Positions 32,613-39,907 of a stretch of 54,513 nucleotides of DNA are shown here, one piece after another (position 1 is the first letter of the stretch; every line of letters begins with the position of its first letter). The stretch is from JAKFDK01 sp036676195 (lineage in GTDB: Bacteria > Bacillota > Sulfobacillia > Symbiobacteriales > ZC4RG38): NCBI GenBank assembly GCA_036676195.1, contig JAKFDK010000138.1, positions 1-54,513 of the forward strand. The letters are read 5' to 3'. Both the position numbers and the translations under genes were made by a program. The notes under the pieces are model-generated. The model saw nothing but the letters and a program-made list of their open reading frames with translations. It searched no databases and was not told the origin of the DNA.

Positions 32613-33050
32613 CTATTCTGGCCCAATACGAATCCGAGTGCCGATCGCAACACCCAGCGCACGCCCGTCGTATGGCTCCCAACTCTTAAATACCATGTTG
32701 AGGTGGTTCGGCAAGTGCCCCTCGTCTACCCCGGCAAAGTGTCCCACCAGTGTATCCCCGACATACAAGCCGTCGCCGACCGTGATGACGCTTCCCTGTT
32801 CAACCGTAAAGAAGCCGACTAGATAAATATCGCCAATGGTCGCACCCGGCCCGGCATCCGCCTGTGTGGTGATCATCAGTTCATGAATACTGCCGGGCAG
32901 TATTGCAGCTGCACCCAGCGGATTCAGTTTGAGCCCCCGGTTCTTGATCTCGTCCTGCATGGCGGCCACTACGGAACCGGTCACCGGCAGCCGCTGTCCC
33001 GGTTGCCACAGGCGACTGTTGGCAGATTCTGGCCGGTAATAGTCCGACAT
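32613..33050 (-). CDS. DUF6917-like conserved protein, unknown function
   Basis: A 145-residue soluble, beta-rich protein without signal peptide or membrane helix. Segments such as IKNRGLKLNPLGAA, PGSIHELMI, LVGFFTVEQGSVITVGD and HFAGVDEGHLPNHLNMVF resemble, from memory, an uncharacterised family (DUF6917). AAGGAGTGA upstream of ATG 33050 is a good SD. It is divergent from the phosphoesterase gene across a 134-bp region that contains an inverted repeat, so the two may be co-regulated. Function unknown. Confidence 0.55.
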   Translation of the reverse strand: MSDYYRPESANSRLWQPGQRLPVTGSVVAAMQDEIKNRGLKLNPLGAAAILPGSIHELMITTQADAGPGATIGDIYLVGFFTVEQGSVITVGDGLYVGDTLVGHFAGVDEGHLPNHLNMVFKSWEPYDGRALGVAIGTRIRIGPE

Positions 33051-33086
33051 GTATACTCACTCCTTGACAGGGACATTCAAAAACAT

Positions 33087-33106
33087 TGGTTGGGTATTCC
33101 CAACCA
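33087..33106. promoter_or_regulatory. Inverted repeat between divergent DUF6917-like and phosphoesterase genes
   Basis: TGGTTGGG and CCCAACCA form a perfect 8-bp inverted repeat separated by TATT, roughly midway between the two divergent starts. Its position suits an operator acting on both promoters; a hairpin in either leader is the alternative. Confidence 0.4.
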
Positions 33107-33184
33107 CGATTCCTCCGCAACGCAACAGCATGGTATAACTTTATTATTGTAAGCGAGTTGGAGTGGCAGTCAGGGGGGCGTTCC

Positions 33185-34003
33185 ATGCGTTTGGCCTTTA
33201 CCAGCGATTTGCACGGGAATGTGGAGTTGTACCGCGCTACCCTCGATTTTGCCCGGCAGGAACAGGCCGATCTGCTGGTTCTTGGGGGGGACCTCTTTCC
33301 GCTCGGCCGCGAGATTGGCCCACAACGGGATTTTGCCCGGCGGGAACTGCCGGCCATTTTGGCCACCGCCGAGCTGCCTGTGTATGCGATTGCAGGGAAT
33401 GGTGACTGGTCAGCCGCGTACCCTTACCTGGAGGAACTGGCGGCATCCGGCCGGCTCACGCTGCTGGACCACCGGGCGGTGGAAGTAGAGGGGAGCTGGA
33501 CGCTCATCGGTTATCCGCGTGTCCCTCCAACGCCCTTTTATATCAAGGATAATGACCGCCGGGACCTGCCGGGTGACCCGGTCCCCAACTGGTCCGGGTT
33601 GATCAGTCAGGTCGATCACACGGTGGCGGTCGAAGTGCCTGCCTACCTGAGCGCCCGGCCCTCCATTGAAGATGAACTGGCTGCCCTGCCCCGTGCGCAG
33701 GACCCGGCCCGGACCATTTACGTGTTCCACGGCCCCCCCTTTGATACAGCCCTGGACCGGATCACGAACGGGCAGCCGGTGGGCAGTCGGGCGGTACGGG
33801 CATTTCTCAGCGCCAGCGGGGCGCCCCTGGCTCTGCACGGCCATATCCATGAGGCACCCCAGGTGTCCGGTCGCTATTGGGAACGGTTAGGGTCAACGCT
33901 GTGCGTGAACCCGGGGCAAGGCAGTCAGTTGCATGCGGTGGTGGTGGATCCGGCCCGGCCGGATGAAACCCTCCGGCATACGATTTTCGGGGGGCCGCAG
34001 TAG
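33185..34003 (+). CDS. Calcineurin-like metallophosphoesterase
   Basis: A 272-residue hydrolase with all five dimetal motifs: FTSDLHGN at the N-terminus, LGGDLF, IAGNGDWSA, VFHGPP and the terminal ALHGHIHEA. The spacing is that of the YfcE/YmdB-like small metallophosphoesterases, which cleave phosphodi- or monoesters; the substrate is unknown. CAGGGGGG eight bases upstream fixes ATG 33185. It is divergent from the DUF6917-like gene. Confidence 0.85.
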   Translation: MRLAFTSDLHGNVELYRATLDFARQEQADLLVLGGDLFPLGREIGPQRDFARRELPAILATAELPVYAIAGNGDWSAAYPYLEELAASGRLTLLDHRAVEVEGSWTLIGYPRVPPTPFYIKDNDRRDLPGDPVPNWSGLISQVDHTVAVEVPAYLSARPSIEDELAALPRAQDPARTIYVFHGPPFDTALDRITNGQPVGSRAVRAFLSASGAPLALHGHIHEAPQVSGRYWERLGSTLCVNPGQGSQLHAVVVDPARPDETLRHTIFGGPQ

Positions 34004-34023
34004 GGCGGTGCCGGAACGGCCGG

Positions 34024-34263
34024 CTATTCGGTCGGACGGGCCTGGTCTTCCCCGTCCGGAGCCGGCGGCGGCGGTGGTGGCGGCGGCACAACGGGTGCCT
34101 GGTAGACCCTGGGCCGGCGAGGCATCAGCATGCTCAGCCCCATGATGATTAATAGCACCGGCCAGAATTGGCGAATGGTTACGTTAAAGCCCAGATTATC
34201 AAGTAGCAAAATCAGACCGAGCCCAATCAATAGTAGGGGCCACCAGCTCCAGGATCGCCTCAC
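34024..34263 (-). CDS. Small two-helix membrane protein (LiaF/DUF5668-like)
   Basis: A 79-residue protein. Two hydrophobic helices (about residues 7-24 and 32-47) separated by a short NLGF loop match the LiaF transmembrane-region/DUF5668 type found at the start of envelope-stress proteins. It ends in a proline-rich tail. The GTG at 34263 has GGGAGGG upstream. It is convergent with the phosphoesterase and divergent from greA. Function unknown beyond a membrane location. Confidence 0.65.
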   Translation of the reverse strand: MRRSWSWWPLLLIGLGLILLLDNLGFNVTIRQFWPVLLIIMGLSMLMPRRPRVYQAPVVPPPPPPPPAPDGEDQARPTE

Positions 34264-34375
34264 AGCGGTTCCCTCCCTTACACAGTTACATCTGATCAGA
34301 CGTCGAGCCGGGCCATAAACCCTTCACCAGCGAACCAAAGCTTTGCTGATTTCGTCTGTGCATGGGAGAGGGGGG

Positions 34376-34405
34376 TTGGACATACCCGCCCCGACGTTGT
34401 ATAAA
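34376..34405 (+). promoter_or_regulatory. Promoter of greA
   Basis: TTGGAC (34376-34381), an 18-base spacer and TATAAA (34400-34405) resemble a sigma-A promoter. The transcript would have a leader of about 90 bases. Nothing else was recognised in the 239 bases between the two genes. Confidence 0.5.
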
Positions 34406-34502
34406 TGGGATAGGTGGACGGCACTCCCTAAAACCGGAACGCCGCCCCTTCTTTGGTTAAACTAAGGCCACTCCGCGTAGAGGCTTAAGGAGAGAGCGTG
34501 CG

Positions 34503-34985
34503 ATGGAAGAAAAGGAGATCATCCTGTCTGCTGAAGGCTTGAAGAAGATACAAGACGAGTTGGACTACCTGCGGAACACCAAGCGCAAGGAGGTCGCCAA
34601 CCGACTCAAGGAGGCCCGGGCTCTGGGAGACCTGAGCGAGAACTCCGAGTATGACGACGCCCGGAACGAGCAGGGATTCGTTGAGGGCCGGATTGCCCAA
34701 CTGGAAAAGATCCTCCGCAACGCTCGGGTTCAGGAGAATGCCGAGGCAGCGGTTGATACCGATGTGGTTCGTCTGGGCAGCACGGTGCGCATCAAGGACC
34801 TGGAGTTCGGGGACATCGAGGAATATACCATTGTCAGTTCCGTCGAGGCCAACCCCAATGCCCGGAAGATCTCCAACGAATCACCGGTTGGGCAGGCCAT
34901 TCTTGGCCACCGTCCCGGGACCCGGGTATACGTACAGGCTCCGGTTGGTCAGATTGAGTACGAAATCATAGAGATCGTTCGTTAG
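34503..34985 (+). CDS. greA: Transcription elongation factor GreA
   Basis: A 160-residue factor that stimulates RNA cleavage in backtracked RNA polymerase. The N-terminal coiled coil carries the DLSENSEYDDARNEQ tip with the functional acidic residues, and the C-terminal domain shows the IVSSVEANPNARKISNESPVGQAILGH motif. Full length, ATG 34503 after AAGGAGAGAG. It is monocistronic here, with a sigma-A-like promoter upstream. In many Bacillota greA lies next to lysS or dus, while here a class I lysS is 5 kb away. Confidence 0.95.
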   Translation: MEEKEIILSAEGLKKIQDELDYLRNTKRKEVANRLKEARALGDLSENSEYDDARNEQGFVEGRIAQLEKILRNARVQENAEAAVDTDVVRLGSTVRIKDLEFGDIEEYTIVSSVEANPNARKISNESPVGQAILGHRPGTRVYVQAPVGQIEYEIIEIVR

Positions 34986-35061
34986 GCTGGAAGCAAGGGA
35001 ATCCCTTGTTAGTGTTCCGTAAGGGGCCGTTCTACGCCGTCACGTATGTCTCAACAGTCTT

Positions 35062-35104
35062 GCCGCAGGCAGCTTTTCCCGCCCTTGCCGGGAGGCCCTG
35101 CGGC
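35062..35104 (+). other. Hairpin between greA and the M16 peptidase gene
   Basis: GCCGCAGG and CCTGCGGC enclose an inner CCCG/CGGG stem. It could be a greA terminator or a structured leader of the peptidase gene; there is no T-run. Confidence 0.35.
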
Positions 35105-35172
35105 TATGTTGTGCCCGGTTGTGGGCGACCGGTTTATGGACAGGGTTGGCCGGACTGCTGATAATGGGGGGC

Positions 35173-36420
35173 ATGGAGACCAATTTGATGATACACATTC
35201 TGCCGAATGGCTTACGGGTAGCCGTGGAGCCGGTTGCCCATGCCCGATCGGTTGCCGTGGGGGTATGGGTCGGCGCCGGGTCGCATCTGGAGCGGCCAGG
35301 GGAGTACGGTGGTGCGCATTTTCTGGAGCACATGCTGTTCAAGGGGACGAACCAACACAGCGCCCGGGAACTGGCGGACCTGATGGATCGCACCGGAGGC
35401 GAATTTAACGCCACCACCGGCCGTGAGACTACCTGCTACTACGGGTGGGTGCTCACCGAGTATTGGCGGGAAGCCCTGGGGATTTTGGGCGAGCTCGTCC
35501 TGGACAGCAAGCTGGACCCCGAGGATCTGGAACGGGAGCGGCAGGTCATCCTCGAAGAGATCAAGGGTGACGAGGACGTGCCGGAAAGCAAGGTGATGCA
35601 GACCCTGGATCGCGCCCTGTGGGGGCGGCACCCCCTGGGGCGTCCGGTAGCCGGCACGGTCCAGACAGTCGGTGCCCTGACCCGTGACCAGCTTCTGGCG
35701 CTGCACCGGGATCTGTACACCCCGGACAATGCGGTCATTTCCCTGGCCGGAGCTGTGAACCCGAACGAAGCGATTGCGGCCGCGGCCGCTGTATTTGGCA
35801 CGTGGCGCGGGCAACGGACCCGCCGGTTGCCGCGGCCGGGCCGCCCGGTGCCGGCCGTGTTGCTGCGCCGGCGGCGTATGGACCAGGCGCATCTGGTATT
35901 TGGTACCTCCGGACCAGCCCTGACGGATCTCGCTATCTACCCGGTGATGGTGCTAAGTACCCTCCTGGGTGGTGGCGTCAGTTCCCGGATGTTCCAGCGG
36001 ATCCGGGAGGAGGAGGGGCTGGCCTATAGCGTGTATTCGTTTCATGAGTCGTACCTGACCGGCGGCATCGTCGGCGTTTACGCCGCAGTACCACCGGAAA
36101 AGGCCAGCCGGGCGGCTGACCTGATCCGGCAGGAACTGGCCCGAGCAGCCGATGAACCGGCGACGGAACTTGAACTGCGGCGGGCACAGGCGCAACTCAA
36201 GAGCAGCGTGATCCTGGGCCTGGAGTCCATGACCGAGCGGATGAACCGGGTAGGTGAGCACCTGGTTCTGCTTGACCGCATCATCACTCCGGAGGAAGTC
36301 GCCGAAAGGGTTGATGCCGTCACCGTCGCCGACGTGCTGGCGGCTGCCCGGGCCTGGCAGCAGGGACCGCAGGCGCTGGCGGCCATTGGTCCTTTGACCA
36401 AAGCGGAACTGGGGCTTTAA
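35173..36420 (+). CDS. M16 family zinc peptidase (YmxG/processing-protease-like)
   Basis: A 415-residue insulinase-type peptidase. The inverted zinc motif HFLEH (HxxEH) near residue 52 sits in GAHFLEHMLFKGT, and the distal glutamate falls in the ERERQVILEEIKGDEDVPE helix. The second domain contains the GVSSRMFQRIREEEGLAYSVYS signature. Length and motifs match the YmxG group of Bacillota, whose natural substrates are unknown. The start is uncertain: ATG 35173 gives METNLMIHILPNG, while ATG 35188 has a better-spaced GGAG. Genes usually found beside ymxG are absent. Confidence 0.9.
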   Translation: METNLMIHILPNGLRVAVEPVAHARSVAVGVWVGAGSHLERPGEYGGAHFLEHMLFKGTNQHSARELADLMDRTGGEFNATTGRETTCYYGWVLTEYWREALGILGELVLDSKLDPEDLERERQVILEEIKGDEDVPESKVMQTLDRALWGRHPLGRPVAGTVQTVGALTRDQLLALHRDLYTPDNAVISLAGAVNPNEAIAAAAAVFGTWRGQRTRRLPRPGRPVPAVLLRRRRMDQAHLVFGTSGPALTDLAIYPVMVLSTLLGGGVSSRMFQRIREEEGLAYSVYSFHESYLTGGIVGVYAAVPPEKASRAADLIRQELARAADEPATELELRRAQAQLKSSVILGLESMTERMNRVGEHLVLLDRIITPEEVAERVDAVTVADVLAAARAWQQGPQALAAIGPLTKAELGL

Positions 36421-36437
36421 AGCCACCGTAGAGTTGG

Positions 36438-36467
36438 CACCGGGACGCCAGAGATGGCGTCCCGGTG
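36438..36467. terminator. Bidirectional terminator between M16 peptidase and a 72-aa gene
   Basis: CACCGGGACGCCA and TGGCGTCCCGGTG form a perfect 13-bp stem around GAGA. It lies between the converging M16 peptidase and small-protein genes. Confidence 0.75.
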
Positions 36468-36473
36468 ACGCGG

Positions 36474-36692
36474 TCAGGCGTCCCTCTGGTCCCGGGCCGG
36501 GCCGCCGCCCGGCACCTTTCCCATCACCACTTGCCAGGCTGCGGCCGGTTCCGCCTCCTGTCTGGGGTGCGAGGTCTTTCGTTCAGGGGGCTTCCCGACC
36601 TGTTCCAGCAAATCGCCCTGTGTCAGAACATCCTGGTAGCCTCTGGCAGTTGTTTCCTGTGGTTCGCCAGGGTTCATGTTCATCTGAGTCAC
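36474..36692 (-). CDS. 72-residue hydrophilic protein with an ideal Shine-Dalgarno site, unknown
   Basis: A 72-residue, charged, glutamine- and proline-rich protein (start MTQMNMNPGEPQETTARGYQ) without membrane helix or recognised family. AAAGGAGGTGA, a full SD complement, lies six bases upstream of ATG 36692. A perfect 13-bp hairpin terminator lies just past the stop. Together these make a genuine gene likely. It is divergent from the CBM48-esterase gene, and a 14-bp perfect palindrome sits between them. The composition suggests a small spore-coat or intrinsically disordered protein, a guess only. Confidence 0.65.
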   Translation of the reverse strand: MTQMNMNPGEPQETTARGYQDVLTQGDLLEQVGKPPERKTSHPRQEAEPAAAWQVVMGKVPGGGPARDQRDA

Positions 36693-36703
36693 CTCCTTTG
36701 GCT

Positions 36704-36717
36704 CATCCTATAGGATG
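36704..36717. promoter_or_regulatory. 14-bp perfect palindrome between divergent genes
   Basis: CATCCTATAGGATG is fully self-complementary. It lies just upstream of the SD of the 72-aa gene and 28 bases before the esterase start, so a bound regulator would affect both genes. Confidence 0.45.
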
Positions 36718-36745
36718 CACAGAGCCACGGAGGAGGTCGGGTCGA

Positions 36746-38035
36746 TTGCGGTGGTTGGTTGTATTCCTGCTGGCGGTCTTGGCGGCCGGGCTGACAGGTC
36801 CGGCGGCTCCGCGGTTCCTGCCACTCCGGCAGCCGTGGGCTGCCGGCCCGTCACCGCCGGCCGGACCGGCAGCCCCGGCGCCGCTCCGTATGGCTGCGGC
36901 CTACGCCGGTCATGGAGTGCCCCCGACCTGGCGGGCGGCACGTGCCGCCCTGCTATCAGCAGCCCCGGATCAGCAGCAAGAACTGGTTACCGCCTGGGAC
37001 GAGCTCCTCCAGCGCCAGGGCACACCGCTGATCGAAGCCGAACTGGTGCACTTTTTTTACTTCGGGCAGGCGCAGGAAGTGGCCCTGGCGGGCGACTGGA
37101 CGAACTGGCAACCTGCCCGGCTGGAGCGCGTCGCCGGCACGGACCTGTGGGTACGTGCAGAACCTCTGCGGCGCGATGCCGTACTGCCCTATCGGTTTCT
37201 GGTGGACGGCCGCAGCCAGCCGGATGAACGAAACCCGCGAGTTTCCACGGCGCTGAACACCAGTTGGTCTATCTACCTGGGACCGGACGCGCCCGGGGAT
37301 GAGCCACCCCGGCAGCGGGCGTCGGGAGAGCGGCAGGAACTGACCATTCCCAGTGCGGCATTGGGCCGGACGGTGACCGTAGAGGTGCACGTGCCGCCCG
37401 ACTGTTCAGATCAATCCCCTTGCCCGGTCCTGTACGTGGCGGACGGCCCCTTCTACCTGGACGAAGGCCACCTGCTGCAAACGGCATTTGCCCTGACCTC
37501 GGCCGGGCGTCTGCCACCCCTGGTGGTAGTCGGCATCGTGCCGGAGCTGAATCCCATCATGCGTACCCTGGAGCTGTTGCCTGGACTGCGGGGCGATGCC
37601 TGGCCGCGCTTCCTGCGCACGGAACTGGCACCGGCGGTTGAGGCAGCCTTTCCGGTGCGGCAGGATCGAATGGGGCGGGCACTGCTCGGGCAGTCGGCCG
37701 GAGCGGCGGCGATGCTGCAGGCGGTGTTGCTGCAGCCGGAGCAGTGGGGGCGGGCCCTGATTCAGAGCCCGGCGGCCCTGCCGCCCATACTTGGGGATGC
37801 AGCGGCTGCTTTTTCCGGCCCCAGGGTGCGTTTATGGCTGACCTGGGGCCAGTACGAACAGAACATTTTTGGTCTGGATGTGGCCGGCGATGCCGCCAAC
37901 GTGGCGGCGCACCTGCATACCCGCGGGATGGAGCTGGGGGGCGGTGAACGACCCTCCGGGCATACCATGGCCTTTTGGCGCCGCGACCTGGCCGAGGCCC
38001 TGGTCTGGACGTATACCGCCGCACCCCCGGATTAG
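36746..38035 (+). CDS. Secreted or membrane-anchored CBM48-esterase (enterochelin-esterase-like)
   Basis: A 429-residue protein. The TTG at 36746 has AGGAGGT eight bases upstream and yields a hydrophobic signal or anchor helix (residues 3-18), then a Pro/Ala-rich linker. A glycogen-binding-like E-set domain follows (about 105-185: VALAGDWTNWQPARLERV to YRFLVDG). The C-terminal alpha/beta-hydrolase esterase domain is of the Fes/CE1 type, with nucleophile motif GQSAG near residue 310 and a likely catalytic histidine in PSGHTMAFW near the end. Family members cleave ferric enterobactin, feruloyl-xylan or other esters. The CBM48-like module and the window's GH57 and GH31 genes hint at acylated glucans, as inference. 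The longer open frame to 36434 overlaps the 72-aa gene. Confidence 0.78.
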   Translation: MRWLVVFLLAVLAAGLTGPAAPRFLPLRQPWAAGPSPPAGPAAPAPLRMAAAYAGHGVPPTWRAARAALLSAAPDQQQELVTAWDELLQRQGTPLIEAELVHFFYFGQAQEVALAGDWTNWQPARLERVAGTDLWVRAEPLRRDAVLPYRFLVDGRSQPDERNPRVSTALNTSWSIYLGPDAPGDEPPRQRASGERQELTIPSAALGRTVTVEVHVPPDCSDQSPCPVLYVADGPFYLDEGHLLQTAFALTSAGRLPPLVVVGIVPELNPIMRTLELLPGLRGDAWPRFLRTELAPAVEAAFPVRQDRMGRALLGQSAGAAAMLQAVLLQPEQWGRALIQSPAALPPILGDAAAAFSGPRVRLWLTWGQYEQNIFGLDVAGDAANVAAHLHTRGMELGGGERPSGHTMAFWRRDLAEALVWTYTAAPPD

Positions 38036-38052
38036 CCCGCGGCTCACTTCCC

Positions 38053-38619
38053 TTACGCCGGCGTACACTGCAGGTGACGCTTCAGGCGGGCCCGGGCCCG
38101 GTTTAGCCGGGACTTGACTGTTCCCGGCGGCAGGCGCAGGGCAGAGGAGATCTCTTCGTAGGTCAGGCCGTCAAGTTCCCGCATCTGGACGATCTCCCGG
38201 TAAGGTTGGCTCAGGTGACCCACCGCCCGGCGTATCGTTTGTTGCATCTCCCGCTGCTCGGCCAGGGCAGCGGGGTCTGGCGCGCCACACTGGTCCATTG
38301 GGGTGGGCAGGGTATGGGCTTCCGGGCGGACAGCATCGTTCCCGGGGGGAGTGGGAAACCCGAGAGGCAGCGGCCGGCGCCGGCGGCGGCGCAGCTCATC
38401 GTAACAGGTATGGTAAAGGATCCGGTAGAGCCAGGTGGAAAAGCGGGAATCGCCACGGTACTGGGTGAGTCGGGTATAGGCGCGGATGAGCGCCTCCTGA
38501 TAGGCGTCCCAGGCATCAGCCTCGCTGCCCATCAAATTCTGGGCCATGCGAAGCAGTTGTCGTTCACTGCTTCGCACCTCATGTTCAAAGTTCAAAACCA
38601 GGGAAGATGAAGGACTCAT
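38053..38619 (-). CDS. ECF-type RNA polymerase sigma factor
   Basis: A 188-residue sigma-70-family factor with region 2 (WDAYQEALIRAYTRLTQYRGDSRFSTWLYRILYHTC) and region 4 (PYREIVQMRELDGLTYEEISSALRLPPGTVKSRLNRAR) joined by a Pro-rich linker. It lacks regions 1.1 and 3, as ECF factors do. AAGAGGTG precedes ATG 38619. No anti-sigma factor with the usual N-terminal zinc-binding domain follows, because the downstream neighbour is convergent. The upstream gene on the same strand is a zinc-finger membrane protein separated by a terminator, so regulation is unclear. Target promoters are unknown. Confidence 0.9.
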   Translation of the reverse strand: MSPSSSLVLNFEHEVRSSERQLLRMAQNLMGSEADAWDAYQEALIRAYTRLTQYRGDSRFSTWLYRILYHTCYDELRRRRRRPLPLGFPTPPGNDAVRPEAHTLPTPMDQCGAPDPAALAEQREMQQTIRRAVGHLSQPYREIVQMRELDGLTYEEISSALRLPPGTVKSRLNRARARLKRHLQCTPA

Positions 38620-38745
38620 CGCGCTACAGCACCTCTTGCCGTTCCAGAGTGCACCCAGGGTTGTATCACCTGCAGTAACGTCAGATTTTCCATCTGGTTA
38701 CGGGTAAGACGGTACGGTGCAAAAAAATTGTGTACCAAAACGGAG

Positions 38746-38771
38746 CAGACCCCGCCCCGGGGCGGAGTCTG
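38746..38771 (-). terminator. Terminator after the zinc-finger membrane protein gene
   Basis: CAGACTCCGCCCC (minus strand) pairs with GGGGCGGGGTCTG with one mismatch, 16 bases past the stop; CCGTTTTGG follows on the minus strand. Confidence 0.6.
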
Positions 38772-38786
38772 TTGCCAGGGAACGGT

Positions 38787-39710
38787 TCAGCCGTGTTGGA
38801 CCGAATTCCGGGGCTGGTCACAGACGCAACAGCCCATGGCTTCGGTGCTGTTTTGTACCCCGCATTGTCGGCAGGACCAGGACATTCTTGGCTCCGACCG
38901 GGTGTTGATCCCGTCCTGCCATGCGGCCAGCAGGTAAAGAGTGAGGGCTGTACCGGCCACACTCCAGAGGGGCCCGACGACCAGGGGATGCAGCCCATGC
39001 ACGGCCGACAGCCCCGCGGTCAGCAGCCCGGACACAACCGCCGAGAGGAGCGCCGGCCCGATCAGGGCAGGCAGGCACAGCCAGGCCAGAGGCAGTGCCC
39101 CGGGCAGAGCCTGGAGCAGGTGCGCGTCGTCGGTTATGATCACGAACTGGGCAACATAGAAGCACGCGGTCAGTACCGTTTCCAGCCCCAGCAAGACCAC
39201 ATGCGGCAGGCCATGGTCCCCGTTGCTCAACCACAGACCGATGGGCAGCCAAAGGCAGGCCAGGAGGAAGAACCGGGCCCCATAGCGACCGATCCCCCGC
39301 CAGAAGCTGCGCAGGCTGGGGCGAACCCCATGGAGGGCACCGTTGGCCAGGTGCAGATATCCGGCCCGCACCAGCGGCTCCAGAATGAACATAACAGCCA
39401 CAACTAACGTGGTCGACCAATGAAACCAGTTCCAATCCGGGGTCACCGGGGGCTGGGCGCCATACGACACGCCCAGTTGTTCTGAACCCGGCATGGCCGG
39501 TGGCAGGAGCAGGCGGGTGAACCACCCCTCCCGGGGCAGGGCCGTTTGCCAGCCCAGATGAAACTCCCAGCGGATCCAGGCCAGGCCGGCCGGTGTCAGG
39601 GCCAGGGCCAGCCCCCAGCGGGCCAGATCCCAGGCCAGAGCCAGCAGCCACAGGGCTGGGGTGTGCCGGAGCGTAGCCATGGCCACCCGAAACGGTCCCT
39701 GATCCCCCAT
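38787..39710 (-). CDS. Polytopic membrane protein with C-terminal RanBP2-type zinc finger
   Basis: A 307-residue protein with about six membrane helices (near residues 18-40, 98-112, 140-160, 170-195, 200-235 and 245-263). The charged C-terminal tail ends WSCRQCGVQNSTEAMGCCVC. That tail matches the RanBP2/Nzf zinc-finger pattern W-x-C-x2-C-x3-N-x6-C-x2-C exactly. Such fingers are common in eukaryotes (binding ubiquitin, Ran or RNA) and uncommon at bacterial protein ends. The membrane domain is not recognised; the layout is reminiscent of DUF975/YciC-type proteins. GGTGAGGG precedes ATG 39710. Location and function are inferred only. Confidence 0.7.
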   Translation of the reverse strand: MGDQGPFRVAMATLRHTPALWLLALAWDLARWGLALALTPAGLAWIRWEFHLGWQTALPREGWFTRLLLPPAMPGSEQLGVSYGAQPPVTPDWNWFHWSTTLVVAVMFILEPLVRAGYLHLANGALHGVRPSLRSFWRGIGRYGARFFLLACLWLPIGLWLSNGDHGLPHVVLLGLETVLTACFYVAQFVIITDDAHLLQALPGALPLAWLCLPALIGPALLSAVVSGLLTAGLSAVHGLHPLVVGPLWSVAGTALTLYLLAAWQDGINTRSEPRMSWSCRQCGVQNSTEAMGCCVCDQPRNSVQHG

Positions 39711-39848
39711 GCCCTCACCCCATTTCCGATCCTGCCCCGGGGCAGAATCCTCTACCCAATAAAACGGATGCTGGGTCGGACATGTTCGGTACAGATTGTC
39801 ATTACTATCTTATTCAGCAGACCGAGCAGTTTGGGTGCGTCGGGCTGC

Positions 39849-39877
39849 TTGAATGTCAGAGATAACCATCGTATACT
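39849..39877 (+). promoter_or_regulatory. Strong promoter of lysS
   Basis: TTGAAT (39849-39854), a 17-base spacer and TATACT (39872-39877) form a good sigma-A promoter 31 bases before the lysS start. The 5' leader is short, so no T-box leader is expected. Confidence 0.7.
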
Positions 39878-39907
39878 AACGGTTAGACTTTTTGAGGAGG
39901 CATCTCC

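Noticed and set aside
38730..39407. 225-codon ORF on the plus strand, Gln/Pro/Gly-rich.
   Set aside because: It is antisense to the zinc-finger membrane protein; composition is that of a reverse-frame translation and there is no SD.
39711..39907. Possible T-box leader before lysS.
   Set aside because: No AGGGTGGNACCGCG-type motif or specifier stem; the strong promoter at 39849-39877 leaves too short a leader.
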